This document shows, in pieces, positions 35,953 through 44,844 of a stretch of 64,000 bases of DNA. A model generated the notes under the pieces. That model saw nothing but the letters and a program-made list of their open reading frames with translations. It was not told where the DNA came from and did not search any database. Source of the DNA: JALHST01 sp038316335 (GTDB taxonomy: Bacteria > Bacteroidota > Bacteroidia > Flavobacteriales > Flavobacteriaceae); NCBI GenBank assembly GCA_038316335.1, contig JBBQAM010000002.1, positions 136,182 to 200,181 of the forward strand. The letters are read 5' to 3'. The translations under genes were made by a program, and so were the position numbers. Numbering within the stretch: the stretch's first letter is position 1; every line of letters starts with the position of its first letter.

Positions 35953-37095
35953 ATGAAAATAGCCATAGTTTGTTACCCAACTTTTGGAGGGAGTGGTGTT
36001 GTAGCCACTGAACTCGGAATTGCATTGGCCAATCGGGGCCATGAAATACATTTCGTAACCTATCAGCAACCGGTGCGGCTAGAACTTTTGAGCAGTAGGA
36101 TCCATTTTCACGAAGTGCACGTACCCGAATACCCATTATTTCACTATCAACCTTATGAATTGGCATTATCGAGCAAATTAGTCGATACCATAAAGTTGTA
36201 TGGCATTGAATTATTGCATGTTCATTATGCGATTCCACATGCGTATGCAGGCTATATGGCTAAAAAGATGCTGGAGGAGGAAAATATATACATTCCGATG
36301 ATTACCACCTTACACGGTACCGATATTACCCTGGTAGGGAAACATCCATTTTATAAACCGGCGGTTACTTTTAGTATCAATCAATCGGATGTGGTCACCT
36401 CGGTTTCGGAAAACCTGAAACAGCGAACCTTGGAATTTTTTGATATAAAAAAGGAGATTCTGGTCATACCCAATTTTATCGATAAAAGAAAATACAATCT
36501 ATCATTCACCGATTGTCAGCGGTCGATCATGGCAAATGACGATGAAAAAATTATTACGCATATCAGTAATTTTAGAAAAGTAAAACGCATTCCCGATGTG
36601 ATCTATATATTCAATGAGATCCAGAAAAAAATGCCGGCCAAATTGATAATGGTAGGGGAAGGGCCTGAAAAAGAAGCGGCCGAAATACTTTGTAATTCAC
36701 TAGGTCTCGGGGAAAAAGTCGTTTTCTTGGGCAATAGCAATCAAATTGATCGCATCCTGTGCTTTTCCGATCTGTTCTTGTTACCTTCCGAATCCGAGAG
36801 TTTTGGTCTGGCCGCCTTGGAGGCGATGATCAATAAAGTGCCCGTAATATCAAGCAATGCCGGGGGTATTCCTGAAGTAAATATTGATGGGGAAACCGGA
36901 TACTTGAGCGATGTTGGCAATATTCAGGAAATGGCGACCAATGCGTTGCGGATTCTTGAAAATCCACAGGTTTTGGAAAGATTTAAAAACAATGCCTTTG
37001 AGTCGGCAAAACGTTTTGATATTTTGAAGGTATTGCCGCTGTATGAAGCGGTATACGAAAAGGCTTTTAACGCCCGATTTAAAAATTCATTCTGA
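35953..37095 (+). CDS. bshA: N-acetyl-alpha-D-glucosaminyl L-malate synthase (bacillithiol pathway)
   Basis: GT4 glycosyltransferase that joins UDP-GlcNAc and L-malate in the first step of bacillithiol synthesis. The N-terminal MKIAIVCYPTFGGSGVVATE is the BshA signature; further matches are FVTYQQPVRL, HVHYAIPHAYAGYMAK, TLHGTDITLVGKHP, SVSENLKQRT, and the GT4 E-x7-E region LLPSESESFGLAALEAM with SSNAGGIPEVNIDGETGYL. Length of 380 residues is normal. BshB and BshC are not in the window, which is usual because the genes are scattered. The small lipoprotein gene starts 5 bases later. Confidence 0.96.
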   Translation: MKIAIVCYPTFGGSGVVATELGIALANRGHEIHFVTYQQPVRLELLSSRIHFHEVHVPEYPLFHYQPYELALSSKLVDTIKLYGIELLHVHYAIPHAYAGYMAKKMLEEENIYIPMITTLHGTDITLVGKHPFYKPAVTFSINQSDVVTSVSENLKQRTLEFFDIKKEILVIPNFIDKRKYNLSFTDCQRSIMANDDEKIITHISNFRKVKRIPDVIYIFNEIQKKMPAKLIMVGEGPEKEAAEILCNSLGLGEKVVFLGNSNQIDRILCFSDLFLLPSESESFGLAALEAMINKVPVISSNAGGIPEVNIDGETGYLSDVGNIQEMATNALRILENPQVLERFKNNAFESAKRFDILKVLPLYEAVYEKAFNARFKNSF

Positions 37096-37099
37096 TACT

Positions 37100-37570
37100 A
37101 TGAAATCTTGGTTTTGGCTCTTTTTGACACTCTTTGTAGCATGCCATGGTCAGCGGAAGGTGGTCGGTGAAATGAGCTTAGACGATAAAAAAATGACTTC
37201 CGATTACGCAATCGAACTTCTGATTCAGGATAATTATGGGGGTGCCGAGCAACCAGAGACCCTGGTCATCAATAACCAGAAAAGTTTGCAGGACTTTTTC
37301 TCCAAGATCAATCGCACTAGAAAACCGGGTCTACCCGTCCCACAAGTCGACTTTTCAAAAAATTTGGTACTTATTTATTGCCCTGGATCTCTAAAAGGCG
37401 GGAATGCCCCGAAGCTCGGTTTGTTCGAGGAAAGTAAAACCGCTCTGGTTTTTAAGCCGACTGTAGACAATGCCATAAAAACTACTGGATCGACGGCACA
37501 AATCACTCCGTTTAGTGTTTATAAAATTCCATTGACTTCAAAAGAAATCAGTTTTAAGGGCATCGAGTAA
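37100..37570 (+). CDS. Small putative lipoprotein, PrcB-like
   Basis: Protein of 156 residues with a lipoprotein leader (SWFWLFLTLFVACHGQ); ATG 37100 is chosen over an upstream in-frame ATG at 37043 that overlaps bshA. The mature part has a beta-rich pattern: QDNYGGAEQPETLVI, LQDFFSKINRT, VDFSKNLVLIYCPGSLKGG, SKTALVFKPT and ITPFSVYKIPLTSKEI. This arrangement (phrase such as F-x-K-N-hydrophobic-V-L near a glycine-rich strand) resembles the PrcB_C domain of the Porphyromonas/Treponema protease complex subunit, but I could not confirm this without a profile search. It follows bshA by 4 bases, so it is probably cotranscribed, with no obvious functional link. Confidence 0.75.
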   Translation: MKSWFWLFLTLFVACHGQRKVVGEMSLDDKKMTSDYAIELLIQDNYGGAEQPETLVINNQKSLQDFFSKINRTRKPGLPVPQVDFSKNLVLIYCPGSLKGGNAPKLGLFEESKTALVFKPTVDNAIKTTGSTAQITPFSVYKIPLTSKEISFKGIE

Positions 37571-37692
37571 ATTATCGACGTTTTTTACCTTTAAACTAAC
37601 CATCGAGAATACTTGCTGTTCGTAGTACTTTTTTGTTTTAGTTGTCTCTTACCCATAATTTTACCAAGTATTGCCCCTTAAATACTTAACCT

Positions 37693-38889
37693 ATGAAGAA
37701 CAGTGTGCTACCATTGCTTGCAATCACATTTTGTGGTTTCAATCAGATTTTCTCCCAGGATGACCTACAACTACAGGATGACCTGCAACTAACAAGTAAG
37801 GATAGTATCGTTATAAGTGCTTGGACCGTAGGTCTCGGGTATAATTTTGTTGACGATTCCGCTACCCCTTTTGGTCAATATTTTTTGAACATGAAGGAAA
37901 CGTGGCACGGACTGCCCTATCCATCATCAGTAAGTATCGGTAGATCCTTTAAGAACGGACTGGGCCTCAAGGTCGTCGGATCTTATAATAAATATAAGGT
38001 TGGTAAATTGGTAGATGGGAATATAAATACAATCCCTCGAAATTATTATGCCTTTGACGGGATGATAAGTTATGATTTAAATAAGCTAATCGGTGAGACA
38101 GGCTGGTTCGACCCTTTTCTACAAGTGGGGGCGGGATATACTTCAATTGGCGGCGTGAAACGGAGTACCGCCAATGCGGGATTTGGCTTCAATATTTGGC
38201 TGAACGACCAATGGGGTCTTGATCTCAATACCATGGGCAAATGGGGTATCCCTAAAGGTTCTACAAAACAACTGCAACATTCGGCCGGGGTGGTTTATCG
38301 TTTCGGGATCGAAAAAGGACTCTCTAAAAAAGGCGCTGAAAAATTGGCATTGATCGATTCCTTGGCCAAGGAAAATCAACGTCAGCAAGATTCGATTGCG
38401 GCGATGAACAGGGCCAAAGAGGAAGCCGCATTGGCAGAGCGATTGGCCAAAGAACGTGAGCAAGCCCAATTAGCAGCTGCCGAAAAGGCGCGTTTGGATG
38501 CCTACAACCAACGAAGAAATGACCTACAGGCTGAAATTGATGCTTTAGGGAACATTCAATTTAATTTTAATTCCTCGTTTTTGACGAAGGACGATAAAGC
38601 AAAATTAGATCAGTTGACACAGATCCTCATGAAGGAGCCCACGTTGACCCTGCAGATCAATGCATATACCGATTCAAGAGGTCCCGATCAATACAATGTA
38701 TGGTTATCGGAGCGCAGGGGCGAAACGACTGCGTCCTATTTACTAGGCAAAGGTATCGAAGCGGAACGCCTAGCAGTTGAAGGCCACGGGGAAACCGAAT
38801 TGTTAAACGAATGTGATGACGCCACCTATTGTACCGAAGCCAAACATCGTATAAATAGAAGATCAAGCTTTAAGGTACTTGACTTGTAA
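37693..38889 (+). CDS. OmpA family outer membrane protein
   Basis: Outer membrane protein of 398 residues. A signal peptide (LLAITFCGFNQIFSQ) is followed by a short acidic tandem duplication (DDLQLQ repeated), an OmpA-like N-terminal beta-barrel (about 35-205), an Ala/Glu/Lys-rich helical linker (about 215-275, NRAKEEAALAERLAKEREQA) and a C-terminal OmpA peptidoglycan-binding domain. That domain shows FNFNSSFLTKDDKAKLDQL, INAYTDSRGPDQYNVWLSER, LGKGIEAERLAVEGHGET and HRINRRSSF, with the conserved TDSRG and R residues that bind diaminopimelate. It ties the outer membrane to the cell wall. The gene is preceded by 122 and followed by 357 gene-free bases. Confidence 0.92.
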   Translation: MKNSVLPLLAITFCGFNQIFSQDDLQLQDDLQLTSKDSIVISAWTVGLGYNFVDDSATPFGQYFLNMKETWHGLPYPSSVSIGRSFKNGLGLKVVGSYNKYKVGKLVDGNINTIPRNYYAFDGMISYDLNKLIGETGWFDPFLQVGAGYTSIGGVKRSTANAGFGFNIWLNDQWGLDLNTMGKWGIPKGSTKQLQHSAGVVYRFGIEKGLSKKGAEKLALIDSLAKENQRQQDSIAAMNRAKEEAALAERLAKEREQAQLAAAEKARLDAYNQRRNDLQAEIDALGNIQFNFNSSFLTKDDKAKLDQLTQILMKEPTLTLQINAYTDSRGPDQYNVWLSERRGETTASYLLGKGIEAERLAVEGHGETELLNECDDATYCTEAKHRINRRSSFKVLDL

Positions 38890-39246
38890 GCGGTATTGGG
38901 TAGATTCAAACTGCGTTAGCATGCTATTATGAAGTTGTGCCAAGGTGATTTTATTGAAACTACCCCTTCATGCTTCTATCATATTTATCAACAATAGGGA
39001 CTTACAACTTTCTGTCCTAACTGACAAAAAGCGATTCGATTTTGATAAAATAATGTTAAATTGCCATAGTCACAAGCAGCAAATACCGTCTTTGTCATAT
39101 GGTGTCGGTTACCTTAAACTCATTACATTTTAACGATAGTATGCAATTAAGTATTCAAGCGTTCGTTGAATTAAAGTAAAAATATTGGAAAGAATGTCCA
39201 CCTTCATTTTGAAGGGTAGTAGTACAACCCAAATAAAATAATTTCT
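38890..39246. other. Gene-free region before the TSP3/T9SS gene
   Basis: AT-rich stretch of 357 bases. A 62-codon frame exists (38945-39133) but has no start context, no homology I recognise and no neighbour logic. No exact TAnnTTTG box, hairpin terminator or RNA fold stood out. It presumably contains the promoter for the large secreted protein. Confidence 0.5.
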
Positions 39247-42200
39247 ATGGATATGAAAAATTACAACTACAAGACCTTTACCGGGGCCCTGTTATTTTTA
39301 GTATTGTTTTTAAGTGCTGGAAATATACAGGCACAATGTGCCGATGTTTCGGCCACCGGGGATTGCGATGGGGATTCAGTTTTAAACGGAGTCGACCTTG
39401 ACGATGACAATGATGGCATCCTGGATGTAGATGAGTACGATTGTGAAAAACTGGTATGGGGTGTTCCGACATGGAGCGGTGGTGGCCCAGCCGTTGACTC
39501 CCCTTCGACTTCAACCTCGACTGTTGATGGTATTTTGGTTACGACCGATAACAACGATACTGATTTTATTGCGATTCCCAACTATCGGGCGACCGAGCCT
39601 GTGGTCGTTAATGGCACAAGCGGACTTGAGCTTCAGGCACCGGCCAATGAACTATCAGGTAGTGCACTAAGCTATCGTATCACTCTTGACCAAACTGTTA
39701 CTGGACTAAATTTTTCATTGGTTGACATTGATAAGAAGACCACCTCGGATGATACTGACAATGTCAAGATCAGTTTTTTTAATGGAGGTACCCCAGTAGC
39801 ATTAACTTCAACGGATTATACAGTATCCAATCCATCCTTTGTCTCCGATCTGGGAGGTGGGGTTTTTGAAGGGCTGCAAGGAGTAAGCGGTAATACTACT
39901 GACGGAGACGTCATTTTCACGGTCGCTTCTGCAGTAGATGAAATATTCATAGAATTTACAAATGTAGGTACCGGATCGACCACAAGCTATTCTACCATCC
40001 TGCTTTCAGACATAAAATGGGATTTTTGTGTGACGCGGGATACTGATAATGATGGCATACCCGATTATGTAGATAATGACAGTGATGGTGACGGGTGTCC
40101 TGATGCCCTTGAAGGTAGCGGGGGCTTTACCTTGGCCGACCTGGATGTTGATGGAAGTCTTGGGGATACGGTAGACGCAAATGGGATACCTACGATTGCC
40201 GGCGGTGGACAGGCCGATATCAGTAGCACGAATACTTCGGTAACTAGCCCGCAATGCGACGACGATGGGGACACAGTCCTCAATGTCAACGATGTTTGTG
40301 CTGGAGGTGATGATACCCTGGATTCTGATGGGGATTCGGTGCCGGATGCCTGTGACCTTGATAACGACAACGATGGTATTTTAGACGTTGATGAATTCGA
40401 CTGCACAACAGGTGGTGCCCTGGTTTGGGGATCACCCACTTGGAGCGGCGGAGGTCCTGCTGTAGATTCTCCTTCCACTTCTACTACGACCCTTTCAGGG
40501 ATTCTTTTGACTACTGATAACACAGCTACCAATTTCGTGGCCGTACCAAGTTATACTGCAACAGAGGCCGTTGTAGTCAATGGTACGAGTGGACTCGAAT
40601 TAAGAGCGCAAGCGAATGAACTTGGTGCAAGTCCGTTAAGTTACAGCATACGCTTTGACCAATCAGTCACTGGCCTTAGTTTTTCCTTGGTAGATATCGA
40701 TAAAAAGGCGTCTAATGATTCAGATAATGTCAAGATAAGCTTTTTTAATAATGGTGCACCAGTGGTTTTAGGCCCGTCGGAATACAGCATTTTCAACTCG
40801 GCCTTTGTGGATGAAGTAGGCGCTGGTAGTGGTATTTTCCGTGGCCTCCAATCCGTAACTGGAGTTACTACCGACGGGGATGTCGCCTTCAATATTGCGA
40901 GTCCGGTCGATGAAATCCGCATTGAACTCACAAATTTTGGCAATAGTGTAACTACTACCTATGATACTATTCTAGTTTCCGATATTTCATGGACCTGTTC
41001 CTTTAGGGATTTCGACGGTGATGGCAAATTTGATCATCTGGATGCGGATAGTGATGGTGATGGTTGTCCCGACGCCCTGGAGGGTGATGGAGGCTTTACA
41101 ACAGCTGACCTAGATGCAGACGACAGTCTTGGGGATACGGTGGATGCCAATGGCGTCCCGACGATCGCAGGATCAGGTCAGGCCAATGTAAGTGGTATCG
41201 ACGCTGCCACGTCTGGTGGCGGCTGTGATGATGACGGGGATGGACTTACCAATGCAGAAGAAAATACCTTAGGTACAGATCCATTATTGGAAGATACCGA
41301 TGGAGATGGGGTTCTTGATGGTCTTGAAGTGACCAACAGTTCCGATCCCCTAGATCCCTGTGATCCAGTTCAGGCAGCTGGATATACCGGTTATGACGGC
41401 GCCAATGCGATTTGGATGGCGGGCGATTGTGACGGGGATGGAGTTAGTAATGCCGACGAAGTAACCAATGGCAGCGATCCTTATTTTGCGGTCGATACCG
41501 ATGGGGATGGAATTCCTGACAGCATGGAAACTATAAACGGAAGCGATTTGAATGACCCCTGTGATCCGGCACAAGTCGCTGGATATACGGGCTATGATGG
41601 GGCAAATGTAATTTGGATAGCGGCTGATTGCGATGGGGATGGCGTGACCAACGGGGACGAAGTGACCAATGCAACCGACCCCTATCTTAACGATGGGGAT
41701 GATGATGGCGATGGTGTTTTAAATGGTGCCGATAATTGTCCATCGACTTCTAATCCTGGTCAGGAGGATTTTGACGGGGATGGTATTGGTGATGTGTGTG
41801 ACTCGGATAGTGATAACGATGGTGTTCCAAATGGATTGGACCTTTGTAGCAATACCCCATTATATGCGGCTGTTGATGTGAGTGGCTGCGAAATCTTTAG
41901 TCTACCGGCTTCGAACTTCACTGTGTTAAGTGTTGGCGAATCGTGTATTTCAAGTAATAATGGAAGTATTGAAGTGAGCGCCGTTGAAGCGTTAAGCTAT
42001 ACGGCGACCTTGACAGGTGGCTCAGGGGTTACTGCCCTTGATTTTTCAGATACCACCTCCTTTCAGGATTTGGTGGCTGGCACGTATTCACTATGCATTA
42101 CAGAAGCAGCGCATGCCGGGTATGAAACTTGTTTTGATGTAATCATAACCCAGCCGCAGGCCCTTTCAGTATCTTCTAAAATTAGTTCGCTAAAGAGTGA

Positions 42201-42618
42201 AGTGACACTGGGACTATCGGGCGGTCATAATTTTACGATTACTGTCAATGATCGCACCTATCGAACAACCGACACCGAAATTACCTTGCCACTCGATCAG
42301 GTCGAAAATCAGATTCGTGTAAAAACCGATGCTGATTGTCAGGGCACTTATGAGGAGCTGATTGTATTAAATGCCAATGCAATTATCTATCCAAATCCGA
42401 TTTCCTATGGGGAATTGGGGATTTATCTCGGAAAAGGGGTAAAGAATATGGTGCAATTGACACTATATACCATGAATGGGGTAGAAGTTTATTCAGAATC
42501 CCGAAACACCCTTGACAATGAATTTAAAATAAACGTGGATGGTCTGCCCAAGGGTATTTATATCCTAAATGTACGAACTGAAAAATCCTTATTAAACTAC
42601 AAAATAATAAAACAATGA
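39247..42618 (+). CDS. Secreted thrombospondin type 3 repeat protein with T9SS sorting domain
   Basis: Large exported protein (1123 residues) with a Sec signal peptide (FTGALLFLVLFLSAGNIQAQ). Calcium-binding TSP3 motifs (DxDxDGxxD) occur at about 38-62, 262-300, 338-385, 580-620 and in a long array at about 655-880 (GLTNAEENTLGTDPLLEDTD, DGDGVLNGADNCPSTSNPGQ). Two copies of a beta-rich domain of about 190 residues, starting LVWG(V/S)PTWSGGGPAVDSPS, lie at about 69-262 and 392-583. A further Cys-containing beta domain (about 895-985) precedes the C-terminal T9SS type A signal (IYPNPISYGELGIYLGKG to GLPKGIYILNVRTEK to YKIIKQ). It is likely a cell-surface or matrix adhesin. ATG 39253 is an alternative start. 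Its stop overlaps the next gene. Confidence 0.92.
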   Translation: MDMKNYNYKTFTGALLFLVLFLSAGNIQAQCADVSATGDCDGDSVLNGVDLDDDNDGILDVDEYDCEKLVWGVPTWSGGGPAVDSPSTSTSTVDGILVTTDNNDTDFIAIPNYRATEPVVVNGTSGLELQAPANELSGSALSYRITLDQTVTGLNFSLVDIDKKTTSDDTDNVKISFFNGGTPVALTSTDYTVSNPSFVSDLGGGVFEGLQGVSGNTTDGDVIFTVASAVDEIFIEFTNVGTGSTTSYSTILLSDIKWDFCVTRDTDNDGIPDYVDNDSDGDGCPDALEGSGGFTLADLDVDGSLGDTVDANGIPTIAGGGQADISSTNTSVTSPQCDDDGDTVLNVNDVCAGGDDTLDSDGDSVPDACDLDNDNDGILDVDEFDCTTGGALVWGSPTWSGGGPAVDSPSTSTTTLSGILLTTDNTATNFVAVPSYTATEAVVVNGTSGLELRAQANELGASPLSYSIRFDQSVTGLSFSLVDIDKKASNDSDNVKISFFNNGAPVVLGPSEYSIFNSAFVDEVGAGSGIFRGLQSVTGVTTDGDVAFNIASPVDEIRIELTNFGNSVTTTYDTILVSDISWTCSFRDFDGDGKFDHLDADSDGDGCPDALEGDGGFTTADLDADDSLGDTVDANGVPTIAGSGQANVSGIDAATSGGGCDDDGDGLTNAEENTLGTDPLLEDTDGDGVLDGLEVTNSSDPLDPCDPVQAAGYTGYDGANAIWMAGDCDGDGVSNADEVTNGSDPYFAVDTDGDGIPDSMETINGSDLNDPCDPAQVAGYTGYDGANVIWIAADCDGDGVTNGDEVTNATDPYLNDGDDDGDGVLNGADNCPSTSNPGQEDFDGDGIGDVCDSDSDNDGVPNGLDLCSNTPLYAAVDVSGCEIFSLPASNFTVLSVGESCISSNNGSIEVSAVEALSYTATLTGGSGVTALDFSDTTSFQDLVAGTYSLCITEAAHAGYETCFDVIITQPQALSVSSKISSLKSEVTLGLSGGHNFTITVNDRTYRTTDTEITLPLDQVENQIRVKTDADCQGTYEELIVLNANAIIYPNPISYGELGIYLGKGVKNMVQLTLYTMNGVEVYSESRNTLDNEFKINVDGLPKGIYILNVRTEKSLLNYKIIKQ
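39451..41001 (+). repeat. Internal duplication of a ~190-residue domain within the TSP3 protein
   Basis: The segment from 39451 to about 40030 and that from 40420 to about 41001 encode clearly homologous domains, sharing PTWSGGGPAVDSPSTST, VVNGTSGLEL, SFSLVDIDKK, VKISFFN and DEIxIE(F/L)TN. Each is followed by a TSP3 block with DSDGDGCPDALEG and ADLD-SLGDTVDANG(I/V)PTIAG, so the unit of duplication is about 320 residues including the linker. Confidence 0.9.
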
Positions 42619-43322
42619 AAATAAAATATTTAATTGGGTTATTAGTATTCGGCAGCATAGTATCCTGTAGCAAGAGCGATCCAAGTCCGACGCCTATTCC
42701 AGATCCGGATCCGATACCAGATCCCGTAGCTGCTACGCTGGTATTTCCGGATAATAATACCGAGTGTAATGAAGGGACTGTCTTGAATGACACACAAAGC
42801 AGTGTGACATTTCAGTGGAATGCCTCCGCGAATACTGATTCATATGTAGTAACGCTCAGGAATCTTGATACCAATACGAGTGCCACAACAAATGCCACAA
42901 CGAATGCGGCAGATATCACGTTGTTACGGGGCGTTCCATATGAATGGTACGTAACCTCGAAAGCCAACGGCACTACGGTGACCGCCGCCAGTGACAAATG
43001 GAAATTTTATAACCAAGGCCCCGGTGTCGAAAACTATGCACCTTTCCCCGCCGAAGTCGTGAGTCCGTTAAGAGGATCGTCAGTGGCCAGCTCGGGCACG
43101 ATTGCCCTTGAATGGACTGGAAGTGATGTAGATAACGATATTGCGGGCTATGAAATACTATTTGGTACCGATGTGATTCCTACAACGAGTCTCGGAACGA
43201 CTAGTGATACAACCTTGGATGCTACGATAGTTTCAGGGGAGATTTACTATTGGAGGGTTATTACAACCGATGATCAAGGAAATACCTCCCAATCTGAAAT
43301 ATTTGATTTTAGGGTAAATTAA
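42615..43322 (+). CDS. Surface-type lipoprotein with two fibronectin III-like domains
   Basis: Lipoprotein of 235 residues: leader MKIKYLIGLLVFGSIVSC followed by SKSD and a Pro/Asp-rich linker (PTPIPDPDPIPDPV), a form often seen in surface-exposed lipoproteins of this phylum. Two beta-sandwich domains follow (about 40-130 and 140-235), each with fibronectin III/SusE-like motifs: VTFQWNASANTDSYVVTLRN, GVPYEWYVTSKA, IALEWTGSDVDNDIAGYEIL and GEIYYWRVITTDDQGN. Its ATG overlaps the stop of the T9SS gene by 4 bases, so translation is coupled. An anchoring or receptor role for the secreted partner is an inference from this coupling. Confidence 0.85.
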   Translation: MKIKYLIGLLVFGSIVSCSKSDPSPTPIPDPDPIPDPVAATLVFPDNNTECNEGTVLNDTQSSVTFQWNASANTDSYVVTLRNLDTNTSATTNATTNAADITLLRGVPYEWYVTSKANGTTVTAASDKWKFYNQGPGVENYAPFPAEVVSPLRGSSVASSGTIALEWTGSDVDNDIAGYEILFGTDVIPTTSLGTTSDTTLDATIVSGEIYYWRVITTDDQGNTSQSEIFDFRVN

Positions 43323-43436
43323 GATCACTCGAGGAAATCTTTGCCTTCAAAGGCTAGTGATACGATGACCTTGCGGTTCTATGCTAGTTTACTGATTAAA
43401 TTTGAAGGCATCGAACACTTTCTTCAAGATATTTAT

Positions 43437-43481
43437 GGGCATGCGCATTCGGATTTTTTGATGAATGCCATGCCCTTTTTT
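43437..43481. terminator. Strong hairpin terminator between converging genes
   Basis: GGGCATGCGCATTC (43437-43450) pairs with GAATGCCATGCCC (43463-43475) with a single-base bulge, followed by six T to 43481. It ends the plus-strand T9SS/lipoprotein transcript. The reverse orientation has an A-rich rather than T-rich follow-up only weakly, so it is mainly a plus-strand terminator. Confidence 0.8.
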
Positions 43482-43589
43482 AGTTGCGAGGGCAATTGGC
43501 AAGGGCCATGTTGCTAAGAAGGATACTCGAAACTTGTACAACTGAGCACATAATAGCAAGGGAAAGCGTCTATTATAATCGGGTCAACT

Positions 43590-44759
43590 TTATGTAGGCA
43601 GGTTATTTTCAACCGTTAGGATCATTACGTTCTTGGTTCCTTGCACGAGGAACGTATTACTTTTACCCACCATCTGAAAGACGTTTAAGTTCTTCGATGG
43701 TTCAAGCTGCAGGTATTGAAAGTCGTATACAGGCTTGCGCAAAAATGCAAAGGCATCGGTTTCGATATCAATAGGGTTTTTTTGGTGACTCCCTTCAGAA
43801 ATCGTAGCTACGTGTGATTCGAAGGTCATTTGCTCCGTGGTGCTGATCTTTGATATTTTAGCTGTAAAAAAAGATGTCAATTTGGTAAAACCGGTATGTA
43901 GGTTTCTCCTTTTAAGATGCTCCTTAAGAAACACAAATGCGTAGATGGCCGACGCTTGCATTTTTGCGATTAGATCGCGTGAATCATATACGACATGATG
44001 ATGGTAGGTATAGATCAGGTTACACCATCTTTTTTTGTATTCCAAATCGCCGTACCCCATTTCTAGGATTTTAAACCCATGCTGCAAACACCATTCGATT
44101 TGTTTGAAAATGGCCGTATTGCCAAGACCAAATTTACTGTAATCGATATCATAGGCCGGTATTGAACTAAATAAAACGTGTTGTAGCGGATAGGTGACGG
44201 TGATTTGAATAGGTTTCAGACCATCAAAAATCACGAATAAGAGGGCTTTGCCAACTTTCAGATCCTTCTGTAAGGAGGTATATATTTTAGACCAGTTCGA
44301 AAGATTTTTATTTTTATCATTTCGCTGATCAAACCGGTCAATCAGCATTTTTTTTAAGGATGCCATCAGGAAGTCGTATTCCGTTTCGCTGACCGCTTTC
44401 CCATAGACCTTAAAGTTTATACTAAAACAGCGCTCTAGTCGATCATTGCGTTTTAGTATTTTATTGGTATCTGTTTTAAATTGGGATCTAACGTAGTCTT
44501 TTGCATTTTCATGATCTTGCAGATCGATGGCATATCCTAGATTGGTTTGCCTAATTTTTTTTATGTGAAAATTGGGGCGCAAAAGATAGTCTAAATAATT
44601 AGGCACAAGCATAAAGGAACCAACTCTGAATTTCGAATTGGGAGCCGAAGGATGATTGTTAAAATCTAAGATTTCACTCTTCTGATTAAATCCAATTGTG
44701 GTATAACAAATGGGCAATTCCTGATTCTGGTATAGTTGTTCGAAGAAATTCATTGGCAT
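43590..44759 (-). CDS. Acetyltransf_6/FemAB-like GNAT-fold protein, paralogue A
   Basis: Cytoplasmic protein of 389 residues in the GNAT-fold group that includes BioF2-like and FemAB-like acyl/aminoacyl transferases. The core (about 100-280) has SQFKTDTNKILKRNDRLERC, AVSETEYDFLMASLKKMLID, a strand-rich ALLFVIFDGLKPIQITVTYP and the family end-motif YDIDYSKFGLGNTAIFKQIE then GYGDLEYKKRWCN. The same layout recurs in the next two genes. Paralogue A alone has an extra C-terminal tail of about 85 residues. ATG 44753 is an alternative start. It is the last gene of the ATP-grasp/HAD operon. Likely role: acylation or aminoacylation of a sugar or lipid-linked precursor; the substrate is unknown. Confidence 0.75.
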   Translation of the reverse strand: MPMNFFEQLYQNQELPICYTTIGFNQKSEILDFNNHPSAPNSKFRVGSFMLVPNYLDYLLRPNFHIKKIRQTNLGYAIDLQDHENAKDYVRSQFKTDTNKILKRNDRLERCFSINFKVYGKAVSETEYDFLMASLKKMLIDRFDQRNDKNKNLSNWSKIYTSLQKDLKVGKALLFVIFDGLKPIQITVTYPLQHVLFSSIPAYDIDYSKFGLGNTAIFKQIEWCLQHGFKILEMGYGDLEYKKRWCNLIYTYHHHVVYDSRDLIAKMQASAIYAFVFLKEHLKRRNLHTGFTKLTSFFTAKISKISTTEQMTFESHVATISEGSHQKNPIDIETDAFAFLRKPVYDFQYLQLEPSKNLNVFQMVGKSNTFLVQGTKNVMILTVENNLPT

Positions 44760-44844
44760 TTATCTAAGGAAGCGGCGGTATGGTTTTTAATGACAAAAAG
44801 AACCCTATACACGTATTCCTGTTCCTAGCTGGTTTTTTGAATTC

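Noticed and set aside
38945..39133. 62-codon frame before the TSP3/T9SS gene
   Set aside because: No promoter box, no recognisable domain, and base composition like the intergenic DNA around it.
43323..43589. Possible small RNA between converging genes
   Set aside because: The only structured element is a terminator hairpin; no promoter box or independent unit is visible.
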